Program-made: the position numbers and the translations under genes
Assembly: GCF_040712085.1 (NCBI RefSeq)
Contig: NZ_JBFCVK010000007.1
Span: 124,001-188,000 of the forward strand
Direction of reading: 5' to 3'
Source of the DNA: Aquibaculum sediminis
Lineage (GTDB): Bacteria > Pseudomonadota > Alphaproteobacteria > Kiloniellales > DSM-21159
Length of the DNA: 64,000 bases
Part shown: in pieces, positions 26,350 through 34,071 of the stretch
How positions within the stretch are numbered: the stretch's first letter is position 1
Layout of the letters: every line of letters starts with the position of its first letter
The notes under the pieces: model-generated
The model's input: the letters and a program-made list of their open reading frames with translations, nothing else
What the model was told of the DNA's origin: nothing
Databases searched by the model: none

Positions 26350-28649
26350 GACTCGGCTGGATCAAATGGGCGCTGCTCCTGGTCATCGCCGTTCCTGTGG
26401 CGGTTCTGGTGGTGGGATACATCATCCTGACAAGTCAGGACTTCGACGAGATCCGGCGCCTGGCCGAGAACGAAGTCCAGAAGGCGACGGGCCGCGAGCT
26501 GCAGATCGAGGGACCGATCGATATCGCGCTCTCGCTAACGCCCGCCATTCGCCTCGAGGGCATACGTTTCGCCAACGCGCCGGGCGGCGGCGCCGAGGAT
26601 ATGGCGCGCGCCGAGCGGCTGGAGGTGCAGGTCGCCCTGCTGCCGCTGCTGCAAAGCGAAATCGAAGTGCAGCGCTTGGTCCTGGTCGATGCCGACATCC
26701 TGCTGGAAACCGATGCCGAGGGCCGAGCCAACTGGGACTTCAGCCAAGACTCTGCAGACGGCGAGGAACAGCCTGCTGAACCCGCTTCGGATGGCGGAGC
26801 GCAAGGCGAACCGCAGCTTCCGCGCCTGGAAGCGGTGACCATCGAGAATGCGCGAGTGACCTGGCGCGACGGGCGCAGCGGCGAAAGCCTCGCATTGACC
26901 GTCGAGGAAGCACAGATCAGCGAGACCGAGAATAGCCTGAACCTCGATGTTTCCGGCACCTACCAGGAGATTCCCTTCGCCCTGGAGGGGCAGGTCGGCG
27001 CGCCTGCGCTGATCCTGTCGGGGGCCGACGTCCCTGTCGACCTGGAAGGGCATCTGGCGGACACGGCTTTCGCCGTCGAGGGACTGGTGACCGCCCCCGA
27101 CGAGAACCCGGGCGCAGACCTGCATATCTCGCTCGACGGCAGCGATCTGCCTGCCTTGTCCCGGCTTGCCGGCCGTGACCTGCCCGACATTGGGGCCTAC
27201 AGCCTCGCCGGACGCTTCGGCTACAGCAGCGACGCACTGACCTTCGAAGCCGTGGAGGGCAGCCTGGCCGAGTCCAGTTTTCAAGCGGAGGGCCAGGTGG
27301 CCGGCCTGAACGAGGGGGCACCGCGGGTCGAAGCTCGGGTCCGTGGCGAAGGGCCGGCGCTGGAAGCATTGGCCTCCCTGGGTGGCGCCGAAGCGCCGCC
27401 GCTTGGCGCCTGGACACTGGACACGGCTCTGGTCGCCGCACCCGATGGCATCACGCTTTCCGATCTCTCGGCCCAGGTCGGCGAGAACGCCGTGACCGGC
27501 CAGGTTGAACTGGCTCTGGGCGGGGATCGGCCGCGCCTGAACGCCCGCATCGCTTCCGACTTTCTCGATCTCACCGCCCTGATGCCCGAGGGCAGCGAAG
27601 ACGACGGAGGCGATGACAGCAGCGGCAGTGGCGAGGACTCCCCCTTCCTCATTCCCGACACGCCCCTTCCGCTGGACGCCCTGCGCACGCTCGATGGCGA
27701 GGTTGAATTGCAGGTGGGCCGTCTGCGCCTGCCGAACGAATTGGAGCTCGAATCGATCGACGTTCTGGCGCGCCTCTCGGCCGGCGACCTCACCCTGGAG
27801 CCGCGCAATCTTTCCTTCTACGAAGGGCAGCTCTCAGGTCAACTGCGCCTCGACGCCAGCCAGCAGCCGCCAGCGTTGGTGAGCGACCTCACCCTGAGCG
27901 GCCTGAACCTGGGGCGCTTGATGCGTGAAAGGGAGATCAGCGACTCCATGCAGGGCCTGCTCGACGCCCGCCTTGATCTCTCCGGGCGCGGCAACAGCCC
28001 GCGCACGCTTGCTTCCTCGCTTAACGGCGAGAGCGAGTTGGAAGTGGGCGAAGGCGTGATCTCCAACCGGCTGCTGGCGATCGTCGGATCCGGCCTGAAC
28101 GAGATCATGAACCCGCTCTTCGGCGAACAGGACACCACTTCCCTGCACTGCGTGATCAGCCAGATCACCTTCGAGGACGGGGTGGCGACCAACCGCGCCG
28201 CGCTGATCGACACCAGCACCTTCTCGGTGGCCGGCAGCGGACGCGTGGACCTGCGCGACGAATCGCTGGACATGCACTTCGACACCTCCTCGCGGGTGCC
28301 GGCACTGGTCAGTCTCGCCATTCCCTTCAATGTCCGCGACACCCTCAAGGAGCCGCGCTTTGCGCCCGATCCGCTCGGCACCGCACAGCGGGCGGCTGAA
28401 ATGGCAGGCATCGCGATCGCGCCGCCGGCCGCGCTCTCCGCCATGCTGGGCATGAGCGAAAGCGAAGCCGAGAGCGAGAACCCTTGTGCGGTGGCGCTGG
28501 AAGCCGCGGGGACGGAACCCGCCGAAACGTCCGCGCCTCAACAACAGATCGAGGACATGGGCCGCCAGTTGCAGGAAAACCTGCCTCAGGATCTGGAGGG
28601 GGCCGGCGATGAAATCGGCCGCCAGCTGCGCGGACTCTTCGGGAACTGA
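26346..28649 (+). CDS. AsmA-family envelope protein
   Basis: 767 aa. One N-terminal membrane anchor (residues ~8-30), then FDEIRRLAENEVQKATGRELQIEGPIDI and LTPAIRLEGIRFANAPGG, the hallmark AsmA start. The long middle is beta-rich and repetitive; an acidic Asp/Ser/Gly linker (near residues 418-432) splits it. The C-terminal AsmA_2 part has NSPRTLASSLNGESELEVGEGVISN and SGRVDLRDESLDMHF. Such proteins are thought to bridge the periplasm and move phospholipids to the outer membrane. It is coupled to the HAD gene and 5 bases ahead of the ATP12 gene. Confidence 0.88.
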   Translation: MRLGWIKWALLLVIAVPVAVLVVGYIILTSQDFDEIRRLAENEVQKATGRELQIEGPIDIALSLTPAIRLEGIRFANAPGGGAEDMARAERLEVQVALLPLLQSEIEVQRLVLVDADILLETDAEGRANWDFSQDSADGEEQPAEPASDGGAQGEPQLPRLEAVTIENARVTWRDGRSGESLALTVEEAQISETENSLNLDVSGTYQEIPFALEGQVGAPALILSGADVPVDLEGHLADTAFAVEGLVTAPDENPGADLHISLDGSDLPALSRLAGRDLPDIGAYSLAGRFGYSSDALTFEAVEGSLAESSFQAEGQVAGLNEGAPRVEARVRGEGPALEALASLGGAEAPPLGAWTLDTALVAAPDGITLSDLSAQVGENAVTGQVELALGGDRPRLNARIASDFLDLTALMPEGSEDDGGDDSSGSGEDSPFLIPDTPLPLDALRTLDGEVELQVGRLRLPNELELESIDVLARLSAGDLTLEPRNLSFYEGQLSGQLRLDASQQPPALVSDLTLSGLNLGRLMREREISDSMQGLLDARLDLSGRGNSPRTLASSLNGESELEVGEGVISNRLLAIVGSGLNEIMNPLFGEQDTTSLHCVISQITFEDGVATNRAALIDTSTFSVAGSGRVDLRDESLDMHFDTSSRVPALVSLAIPFNVRDTLKEPRFAPDPLGTAQRAAEMAGIAIAPPAALSAMLGMSESEAESENPCAVALEAAGTEPAETSAPQQQIEDMGRQLQENLPQDLEGAGDEIGRQLRGLFGN

Positions 28650-28654
28650 TCGGA

Positions 28655-29365
28655 ATGCAGCAAGCAAAGACCAAACGCTTCTACAAGACCGCGACGGCGA
28701 CCGCGACCCCGGAAGGGTGGCAAGTGGAACTTGACGGCCGTCCCGTGAAGACCCCGGCCAAGGCACCCTTCCTTCTACCCACCGCCGCCCTCGCCCAGGC
28801 GGCCGCAGAGGAGTGGCAGGCGCAAGGCGAACGTGTTGACGCAGCCAGGATGCCGGTGACCTCGCTCTCCTTCACCGCCATCGATCTCGTCGCGGGTCAG
28901 CGAGCCCAGATCACGGAGGAACTGGCCGAGTTCGCCCAGACCGATCTGCTCTGCTATCGCGTCGAGTACCCGGAATCTCTGGTCCGTCGACAACGCGACT
29001 GCTGGCAGCCCTTGCTGGATTGGGCCGCTTTAACGTTCGACGCTCCCCTGGCGGTCACCAGCGGGATCTATGCCATCGAACAGGACGGCGCCTCGTTGCG
29101 GGCCCTGCAGCGGGCGATCGCGCGTCACGATGACTTCGCGCTGACCGCCCTGGCGACCGTGGTGCGCCTGAGCGGTTCCCTGGTGATCGGTCTGGCCTTC
29201 AGTCACGCGCACATCGATGCTGCTGCCGCATTCGATGCGGCAGAACTCGATCAGACCTACGAACTGGAACACTGGGGGGAAGACGCGGAGGCCAAGGCGC
29301 TCCGGGATGCGATGCAGCAGGAGCTTGCCGACTGCGAGCGGTTCCTCACGCTGCTGCGACAGTAG
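28655..29365 (+). CDS. ATP12-family F1-ATPase assembly chaperone
   Basis: 236 aa, standard for bacterial ATP12. Family blocks: RFYKTATATATPEGWQVELDGRPVKTPAK at the N-terminus, EEWQAQGERVDAARMPVTSLSFTAID, DLLCYRVEYPESLVRRQRDCWQPLLDW and ALTALATVVRLSGSLVIGLAF. In mitochondria ATP12 chaperones the F1 alpha subunit; the alphaproteobacterial proteins are presumed equivalents. Last gene of the HAD-AsmA-ATP12 unit. Confidence 0.9.
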   Translation: MQQAKTKRFYKTATATATPEGWQVELDGRPVKTPAKAPFLLPTAALAQAAAEEWQAQGERVDAARMPVTSLSFTAIDLVAGQRAQITEELAEFAQTDLLCYRVEYPESLVRRQRDCWQPLLDWAALTFDAPLAVTSGIYAIEQDGASLRALQRAIARHDDFALTALATVVRLSGSLVIGLAFSHAHIDAAAAFDAAELDQTYELEHWGEDAEAKALRDAMQQELADCERFLTLLRQ

Positions 29366-29470
29366 CATCAAACAGCGCTGAGGCTTGCCCGGACTTGGGG
29401 TATCAAATGATGGTACAGGGATCACCCCGGGTCCGTGAGTCGAACTCGCGGTGATGCGGGCAGTCCAACC

Positions 29471-29505
29471 GGTCTGCTGATCCCTTCTTCAAGGTTCAGC
29501 AGACC
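29471..29505. terminator. Perfect hairpin after the ATP12 gene
   Basis: GGTCTGCTGA and TCAGCAGACC are exact complements around a 15-base spacer. It sits between convergent genes (ATP12 plus, infC minus), about 105 bases after the ATP12 stop. No T-run follows on either strand, so the terminator role is tentative. Confidence 0.4.
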
Positions 29506-29514
29506 GGAGACTAT

Positions 29515-29577
29515 TAGAGCGGATCGCGTTTGATCTGTAACGCGCAGCGTTCAGAACAAACGCGTGAATCCGCTCTG
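29515..29577 (+). repeat. 63-nt palindromic repeat, copy 1
   Basis: Begins TAGAGCGGATCGCG and ends CGCGTGAATCCGCTCT(G), so the ends are inverted repeats and the whole can fold into one long hairpin. It shares its ends and length with the element at 29589-29651, which lies in the opposite orientation 11 bases away. No reading frame. Confidence 0.65.
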
Positions 29578-29588
29578 AAGCAAAGGTG

Positions 29589-29651
29589 TAGAGCAGATTC
29601 ACGAATCAAACTGGGTCGCTTCGCGAAGCCGATTCGACTCGATCTGCTCTA
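29589..29651 (-). repeat. 63-nt palindromic repeat, copy 2 (inverted)
   Basis: Begins TAGAGCAGATTCACG and ends TCGATCTGCTCTA. Its reverse complement lines up with copy 1 at both ends (TAGAGCrGATCG... and ...GTGAATCyGCTCT) while the centres differ. Probably a REP-like or non-autonomous mobile element. It lies just downstream of infC and could also stop transcription. Confidence 0.65.
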
Positions 29652-29689
29652 GTGGGGGCACGGCACCGCACGCGACCGCGCCCGGAAGC

Positions 29690-30211
29690 TCAACGCGGTG
29701 CCATGACCATGGTCATCTGGCGACCTTCCATCTTGGGGGTCTGCTCGACCTTTGCAGCCTCGCCGACCTCGTCGCGCACACGATTGAGCAGGGCCAGGCC
29801 CAGTTCCTGATGCGCCATTTCACGGCCGCGGAAGCGCATGGTGACCTTGACCTTGTCACCCTCCTCCAGAAACTTCGCCACCGACCGCATCTTCACCTGG
29901 TAGTCGTGCTGGTCGATGTTCGGGCGCATCTTGATCTCCTTGACCTCGATGACCTTCTGTTTCTTCCGGGCTTCGTTGGCCCGCTTCTGCGCCTCGTACT
30001 TGAACTTGCCGTAGTCGAGGATCTTGCACACGGGCGGGTCGGCCATGGGCGAAATCTCGACCAGGTCCAACCCGGCGTCTTCCGCGCGCAACAGCGCATC
30101 GCGCGTTGCGACAACACCCACATTCTCTCCGGTCTCGTCGATCAGCCGCACCTTCGGGATGCGGATCTGATCGTTGACGCGCGGTCCTTCGCGGGAAGGC
30201 GCGGCGTCCAT
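29690..30211 (-). CDS. infC: Translation initiation factor IF-3
   Basis: 173 aa from the ATG at 30211. The N-domain (RVNDQIRIPKVRLIDETGENVGVV, LVEISPMADPPVCKILDYGKFKYE) is joined by the lysine-rich helix (EARKKQKVIEVKEIKMRPNID) to the C-domain (MRFRGREMAHQELG). IF-3 binds the 30S subunit, prevents subunit joining and proofreads the start codon. The true start may be an ATA five codons upstream (30226); see the separate entry. thrS lies upstream on the same strand. The usual rpmI-rplT pair does not follow downstream. Confidence 0.95.
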   Translation of the reverse strand: MDAAPSREGPRVNDQIRIPKVRLIDETGENVGVVATRDALLRAEDAGLDLVEISPMADPPVCKILDYGKFKYEAQKRANEARKKQKVIEVKEIKMRPNIDQHDYQVKMRSVAKFLEEGDKVKVTMRFRGREMAHQELGLALLNRVRDEVGEAAKVEQTPKMEGRQMTMVMAPR

Positions 30212-30240
30212 TGGTGGTCTGGCTATGGAAGCATCTCCTC
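30212..30240 (-). promoter_or_regulatory. infC ribosome binding site with possible ATA start
   Basis: On the minus strand GAGGAG (30235-30240) is followed after eight bases by ATA GCC AGA CCA CCA ATG, in frame with infC. The ATG at 30211 is 23 bases from GAGGAG, too far for efficient use, whereas the ATA at 30226 is at the ideal distance. infC genes classically use AUU/AUC/AUA-type starts for autoregulation. Confidence 0.55.
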
Positions 30241-30312
30241 AAATTGCATTGACCGGCTGCGAACCCCCCAACGGCCGCGAGCGCAACCCAGCCTTCTTCG
30301 GTAAGAAATGGG

Positions 30313-32238
30313 TTACGCCGTGGGCCGCAGGTCGGGCGCCGCAGCTTCCGTCTCTAGTGTAATGAGCGCATCGTCGAGCGCAAGAGTCTCCTGCGCCTTA
30401 CTACCAAGGCGGCGCAGGGTCACGCTACGCTGCTCCGCCTCGCGGGCGCCGACGACGGCAATCACCGGAACCTTGGCCAGGGAGTGCTCGCGGACCTTGA
30501 AGTTGATCTTCTCGTTGCGCAGATCGGTCTCGACCCGCAGCCCACGCTTGGCCATGGCTGCGGCGACCTCTTCGGCATAGGCGTCGGCCTCGTTGGTGAT
30601 CGGAGAGACCACCACCTGCAGCGGCGCCAGCCAGAGCGGGAAACGGCCGGAGAAGTTCTCCACCAGGATGGCCAGGAAGCGCTCGAAGGAGCCCAGGATG
30701 GCGCGGTGCAGCATCACCGGGCGATGCTTCTCCCCGTCCTCGCCGATGTACTTCGCATCGAGGCGTTCCGGCAGCACGAAATCCACCTGCAGCGTGCCGC
30801 ACTGCCAGTCGCGGCCGATGGCGTCCTGCAGCACGAACTCCAGTTTGGGACCGTAGAAGGCGCCCTCCCCCGGGTTCAGGCTGTACTCCAGCCCCGCCGC
30901 CTCGGTCGCCTCGATCAACGCCTTTTCCGCCTTGTCCCAGATGGCGTCGGCGCCGGCGCGCTTTTCCGGACGGTCGGAGAACTTCACCTTCACATCGGTG
31001 AAGCCGAAGTCGGCGTAGATGGATTTCAGCAGGTCGCAGAAGCGCTCCGTCTCCGAGACGATCTGGTCCTCGGTGCAGAAGATGTGGGCGTCGTCCTGCA
31101 CGAAGGAGCGCACGCGCATCAGCCCGTGCAGCGCGCCGGAGGGCTCGTTGCGGTGGCAGGAGCCGAACTCCGCCATGCGCAGCGGCAGATCGCGGTAGGA
31201 GGTGATGCCGCGCTTGAATATCTGCACGTGCCCCGGGCAGTTCATGGGCTTCACTGCCAGGATCCGGTCCTCGCTTTCGGCGATGAACATGTGCTCGCGG
31301 AATTTCTCCCAGTGGCCCGAGGCCTCCCAGAGGGAGCGGTCGATGAGCTGCGGCGTCTTCACCTCAACATAATGGCCGGCCTCCAGGCGGCGGCGCATGT
31401 AAGACTCCACCGTGCGATAGAGCGTCCAGCCGCGCGGGTGCCAGAAGACACTGCCCACCGCCTCTTCCTGCAGATGGAAGAGATCCATTTCCCGGCCCAG
31501 GCGACGGTGGTCGCGCTTGGCGGCCTCCTCCAGGATGGTCAGGTGAGCCTTGAGACGCTTTTCGTCCTCCCAGGCCGTGCCGTAGACGCGCTGGAGCTGC
31601 TGGTTCTTGGCATCGCCGCGCCAGTAGGCGCCGGAGACCCGCAGCAGCTTGAAGGCGTGGCCCAGATTCTTGGTCGAGGGCAGGTGCGGCCCGCGGCAAA
31701 GGTCCAGCCACTCGCCCTGGCGATAGATGGAGATCACCTCTTCGCGCGGCAGTGTGGCGATGTGCTCCGCCTTGTACTTCTCGCCGATCTCGTTGAAGAA
31801 GCGGATCGCATCGTCGCGCTCCCAGACCTCACGGCTGATCGCCTCGTCCCGGTCGACGATCTCGTGCATGCGCCGCTCGATCTTCTCCAGGTCTTCCGGC
31901 GTGAAGGGTTCGTCGCGCGCAAAGTCGTAGTAGAAGCCGTCGGCCGTCGCCGGACCGAAGGTCACCTGCGTGCCGGGATAGAGCTCCTGCACCGCCTCGG
32001 CGAGCACGTGCGCTGCGTCGTGGCGCAGCAGCTCCAGGGCATCATCATGGTTGCGGGTCACGATCTCCAGGCGCGCGTCCTGCTCGATCGGGCGCGTCAA
32101 ATCGCGCAGATCGCCCTCGACCTTCACCGCGAGCGCGGCCTTCGCCAGTCCGGGCCCGATGGCCTCGGCGACCTCCTGCCCCGTCACCGGCCCGTCGAAG
32201 CTCTTCACCGATCCGTCCGGCAACGTAATCGCAACCAT
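30313..32238 (-). CDS. thrS: Threonine-tRNA ligase
   Basis: 641 aa, full family length. N-terminal TGS domain (ITLPDGSVKSFDGPVTGQEVAEAIG), editing domain with the HDAAHVLAEAV and FYYDFA motifs (from ~residue 70), and a class II catalytic core. The core has motif 1 around LIDRSLWEASGHWEKFREHMF, the zinc cysteine in KPMNCPGH, and motif 2 CHRNEPSGALHGLMRVRSF. The C-terminal anticodon-binding domain starts at PLWLAPLQVVVSPITNEAD. It charges tRNA-Thr with threonine and removes mischarged serine. infC follows on the same strand after ~100 bases, the common alphaproteobacterial order. Confidence 0.97.
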   Translation of the reverse strand: MVAITLPDGSVKSFDGPVTGQEVAEAIGPGLAKAALAVKVEGDLRDLTRPIEQDARLEIVTRNHDDALELLRHDAAHVLAEAVQELYPGTQVTFGPATADGFYYDFARDEPFTPEDLEKIERRMHEIVDRDEAISREVWERDDAIRFFNEIGEKYKAEHIATLPREEVISIYRQGEWLDLCRGPHLPSTKNLGHAFKLLRVSGAYWRGDAKNQQLQRVYGTAWEDEKRLKAHLTILEEAAKRDHRRLGREMDLFHLQEEAVGSVFWHPRGWTLYRTVESYMRRRLEAGHYVEVKTPQLIDRSLWEASGHWEKFREHMFIAESEDRILAVKPMNCPGHVQIFKRGITSYRDLPLRMAEFGSCHRNEPSGALHGLMRVRSFVQDDAHIFCTEDQIVSETERFCDLLKSIYADFGFTDVKVKFSDRPEKRAGADAIWDKAEKALIEATEAAGLEYSLNPGEGAFYGPKLEFVLQDAIGRDWQCGTLQVDFVLPERLDAKYIGEDGEKHRPVMLHRAILGSFERFLAILVENFSGRFPLWLAPLQVVVSPITNEADAYAEEVAAAMAKRGLRVETDLRNEKINFKVREHSLAKVPVIAVVGAREAEQRSVTLRRLGSKAQETLALDDALITLETEAAAPDLRPTA

Positions 32239-32341
32239 GCCTTAGTCTTTCCTGCCTTTTGGGAACACCGTTAAGAAGCCGGATCAAAGGAGTCTTGACC
32301 GGCACTGTCAAGCAAGGGGACGCGGGGATATTCGGCGCGGC

Positions 32342-32749
32342 TCAGCGGCCATCCCGCCGGTCGCTCATCATCTCCCGTGCCGCCTTGGCGAGAAAGCCCG
32401 AACGATTGAAGCCGTGGCGGCTCGCATAGGCATCGATGGAGGCCAGAAGGTCCTCCGGAAAGGTGACGTTGACCCTCACGGCGCGCATACGCACCTCCGG
32501 CGCCGGTACCAGCACTGCAACGCCCTCGCGGTTCTCGGGGTCGCTCATCACCCGGTCCAGATCCGAGGGCTCCGGCACGGGATCTCCGTCAGCCGCGAGT
32601 CCTTCCAGATGCAGCGCCAGGGCCTCCTCGGCCATGGCCCGCGCCTCGGCCAGGTCCCGTCCCGCGGTGACGCAGCCGGGGAGGTCCGGGAAGGAAACGC
32701 CGAAGTCACTGTCGGCATCCTTGTGGATCAGGGCGATGTAATAGCGCAT
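32342..32749 (-). CDS. hicB: HicB-family antitoxin
   Basis: 135 aa. The N-terminal HicB partial RNase H-like fold (YYIALIHKDADSDFGVSFPDLPGCVTAGRDLAEA.AMAEEALALHLEGL) is followed by a ribbon-helix-helix DNA-binding tail (RVNVTFPEDLLASIDAYASRHGFNRSGFLAKAAREM). It neutralises HicA and represses the operon. It lies four bases downstream of hicA. Confidence 0.93.
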   Translation of the reverse strand: MRYYIALIHKDADSDFGVSFPDLPGCVTAGRDLAEARAMAEEALALHLEGLAADGDPVPEPSDLDRVMSDPENREGVAVLVPAPEVRMRAVRVNVTFPEDLLASIDAYASRHGFNRSGFLAKAAREMMSDRRDGR

Positions 32750-32753
32750 GTCG

Positions 32754-32942
32754 TTACCGGAGCTTCAGCCCCGCCTGTCTTTCTATGGAGCGCAGCGTGC
32801 CGAACGGCATATCCCGCTGTGGATGGGGAACTGTGACAAGTCCCTGCTTTACCGGGTGCTTGAACTGCTTGTGGCTGCCGCGTTGTCGCACCTCATACCA
32901 GCCATCCGCCTCAAGGCGCTTTATGACCTCACCGCTTCGCAT
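32754..32942 (-). CDS. hicA: HicA-family mRNA interferase toxin
   Basis: 62 aa with the compact dsRBD-like fold. MRSGEVIKRLEADGWYEVRQRGSHKQFKHP contains the catalytic histidine in RGSHKQF, and VTVPHPQRDMPFGTLRSIERQAGL completes the domain. It cleaves mRNA and is controlled by HicB encoded immediately downstream. A second, HicA-like module lies just upstream on the same strand. Confidence 0.93.
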   Translation of the reverse strand: MRSGEVIKRLEADGWYEVRQRGSHKQFKHPVKQGLVTVPHPQRDMPFGTLRSIERQAGLKLR

Positions 32943-32962
32943 GTGTATTTATATGCATAAGG

Positions 32963-33508
32963 TCAGTCAGTTTCAATAAGCGCCGGCTCCACCATTCGGG
33001 CGTTTGCCCTGAGACGGTCGCGAAGATGGCCCGCTTCGCCAGCAGTCACCGCCTCGTTTGCCGCCTTCACCACCTGGGCGAGGGCCACCTCTTCCCGATC
33101 GAGCTTGCCATGATCGCAGAACCAGCGGGAGACGTCCGCCCAGTCCCAGAGCGGACTTGCGGCGGTGACGCGCGCCACCGGCGGCGGGAAGCCGCTCGCG
33201 CGCTGTCCCTTTGCATAGAGCGACAAGGCGGCACGCGTCAGGCCCGCACGCGACGCCATGTCCGTCAGGCTGACCAAGGGGTCGGGCTCCACGCGTTCAA
33301 CCGTAGCACCCGCCTTCATTACGTCCTCGATGGCGGAAACGACGGCGTCCTCCGGCGAGCCTGCCTCCCGCGCAAAGTCGGCTATGATGCGACCGCGCTG
33401 AAAGGAGATGGTCGCGTCATCGCAGCCAGCGCGGTAGAAGCGCGCCTCGAGATCCTCATCCTGTGGGTCCAGCCCGGAAGCAACGATGGCGAGTTCATAG
33501 GTTCTCAT
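32963..33508 (-). CDS. Helix-turn-helix antitoxin-like protein
   Basis: 181 aa from the ATG at 33508 (the open frame extends further but without homology). The N-terminal half (MRTYELAIVASGLDPQDEDLEARFYRAGCDDATISFQ) is an alpha/beta domain. The C-terminal half has a MerR/AlpA-like helix-turn-helix (VSLTDMASRAGLTRAALSLYAKGQRASGFPPPVARVTAASPLWDWADVSRW). It overlaps the small HicA-like gene upstream by 14 bases, as toxin-antitoxin partners often do, and sits 20 bases ahead of hicA. I recognise the pair as recurrent in proteobacteria; its role as antitoxin/repressor is inferred. Confidence 0.65.
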   Translation of the reverse strand: MRTYELAIVASGLDPQDEDLEARFYRAGCDDATISFQRGRIIADFAREAGSPEDAVVSAIEDVMKAGATVERVEPDPLVSLTDMASRAGLTRAALSLYAKGQRASGFPPPVARVTAASPLWDWADVSRWFCDHGKLDREEVALAQVVKAANEAVTAGEAGHLRDRLRANARMVEPALIETD

Positions 33509-33737
33509 CTTCGAACTCCCGCCCATGCGGGCATCTGTCCACCGCGCGACGGATCTGCCGGGCGTGGCTGCCGGGGTTGCGCGGCGTGCTGTTGACCCCG
33601 ATCTGGCATCCTTCCCGATCCGCAAGAGGGCAGAACAAGCGCCCCCAATGCCCCAGCGGGCGCCAGCCCCATCCCAGCGCCTCGGCGTAGGCCACAGCCT
33701 CCTCCACCTCCTTATGCGGATGTCGAGGCCTGGCCAT
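33495..33737 (-). CDS. HicA-like small protein, possible toxin
   Basis: 80 aa. The pattern MARPRHPHKEVEEAVAYAEALGWGWR...WGRLFCPLADREGCQIGVNSTPRNPGSHARQIRRAVDRCPHG has the beta-beta-alpha shape and a histidine (SHARQIRR) comparable with HicA toxins, although with an inserted cysteine-bearing loop (two or three Cys). It is the first gene of a four-gene minus-strand run (this, HTH, hicA, hicB). Toxin activity is an inference; it could be a nucleic-acid-binding adaptor. Confidence 0.6.
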   Translation of the reverse strand: MARPRHPHKEVEEAVAYAEALGWGWRPLGHWGRLFCPLADREGCQIGVNSTPRNPGSHARQIRRAVDRCPHGREFEDENL

Positions 33738-33865
33738 TGGGTGCGCTCAGTATGCGGCGATCGTTAACAGACGTCAACAACGTGCAACCTTCCTTGCCAG
33801 AGCAAAAGAGTAAACTAGTTTACCGTGCATTCTTTGCGCGATTTTCCCACCTCATATCCCCAACC

Positions 33866-33961
33866 CCGTCATCGCGAGGAGGCGAAGCCGACGCGGCGAT
33901 CCAGGGCCACAGGTCAGCCGCCCTGGACTGCCGCGCTCCGCTGCGGTCGCTCGCAGTGCTG
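33866..33961. repeat. Dispersed palindromic repeat (CGTCATCGCGAGGAG type)
   Basis: Starts CGTCATCGCGAGGAGGCGAA and ends with the partial reverse complement (GCCCTGGACTGCCGCGCTCC ... GTCGCTCGCAGTGCTGG). The wording is that of the REP-like palindromes beginning CGTCATTGCGAGGAGCGAAG that recur in many bacterial genomes. It sits in the 334-base gap between a minus-strand TA locus and the adenine deaminase gene; the rest of that gap shows no gene and must hold the ade promoter. Confidence 0.6.
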
Positions 33962-34071
33962 GGTGGAGAGACAGCGAGGGACGGCGTCGTAACCGCGCAG
34001 GAAACGCACAGCCGGTTTCACTCCCGCCGCGCGCGGATTAGACTGGGGCAAAATAGACGAGGAAACCCGGC

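Noticed and set aside
29425..29460. tRNA-like T-arm (GAGTTCGACTC on the minus strand) near 29.4 kb
   Set aside because: The stems needed for a full cloverleaf do not form around it; only a short local hairpin is supported.
29366..29689. Expected rpmI-rplT after infC
   Set aside because: No L35 or L20 coding frame is present; the gap holds only the hairpin and the two 63-nt repeats.
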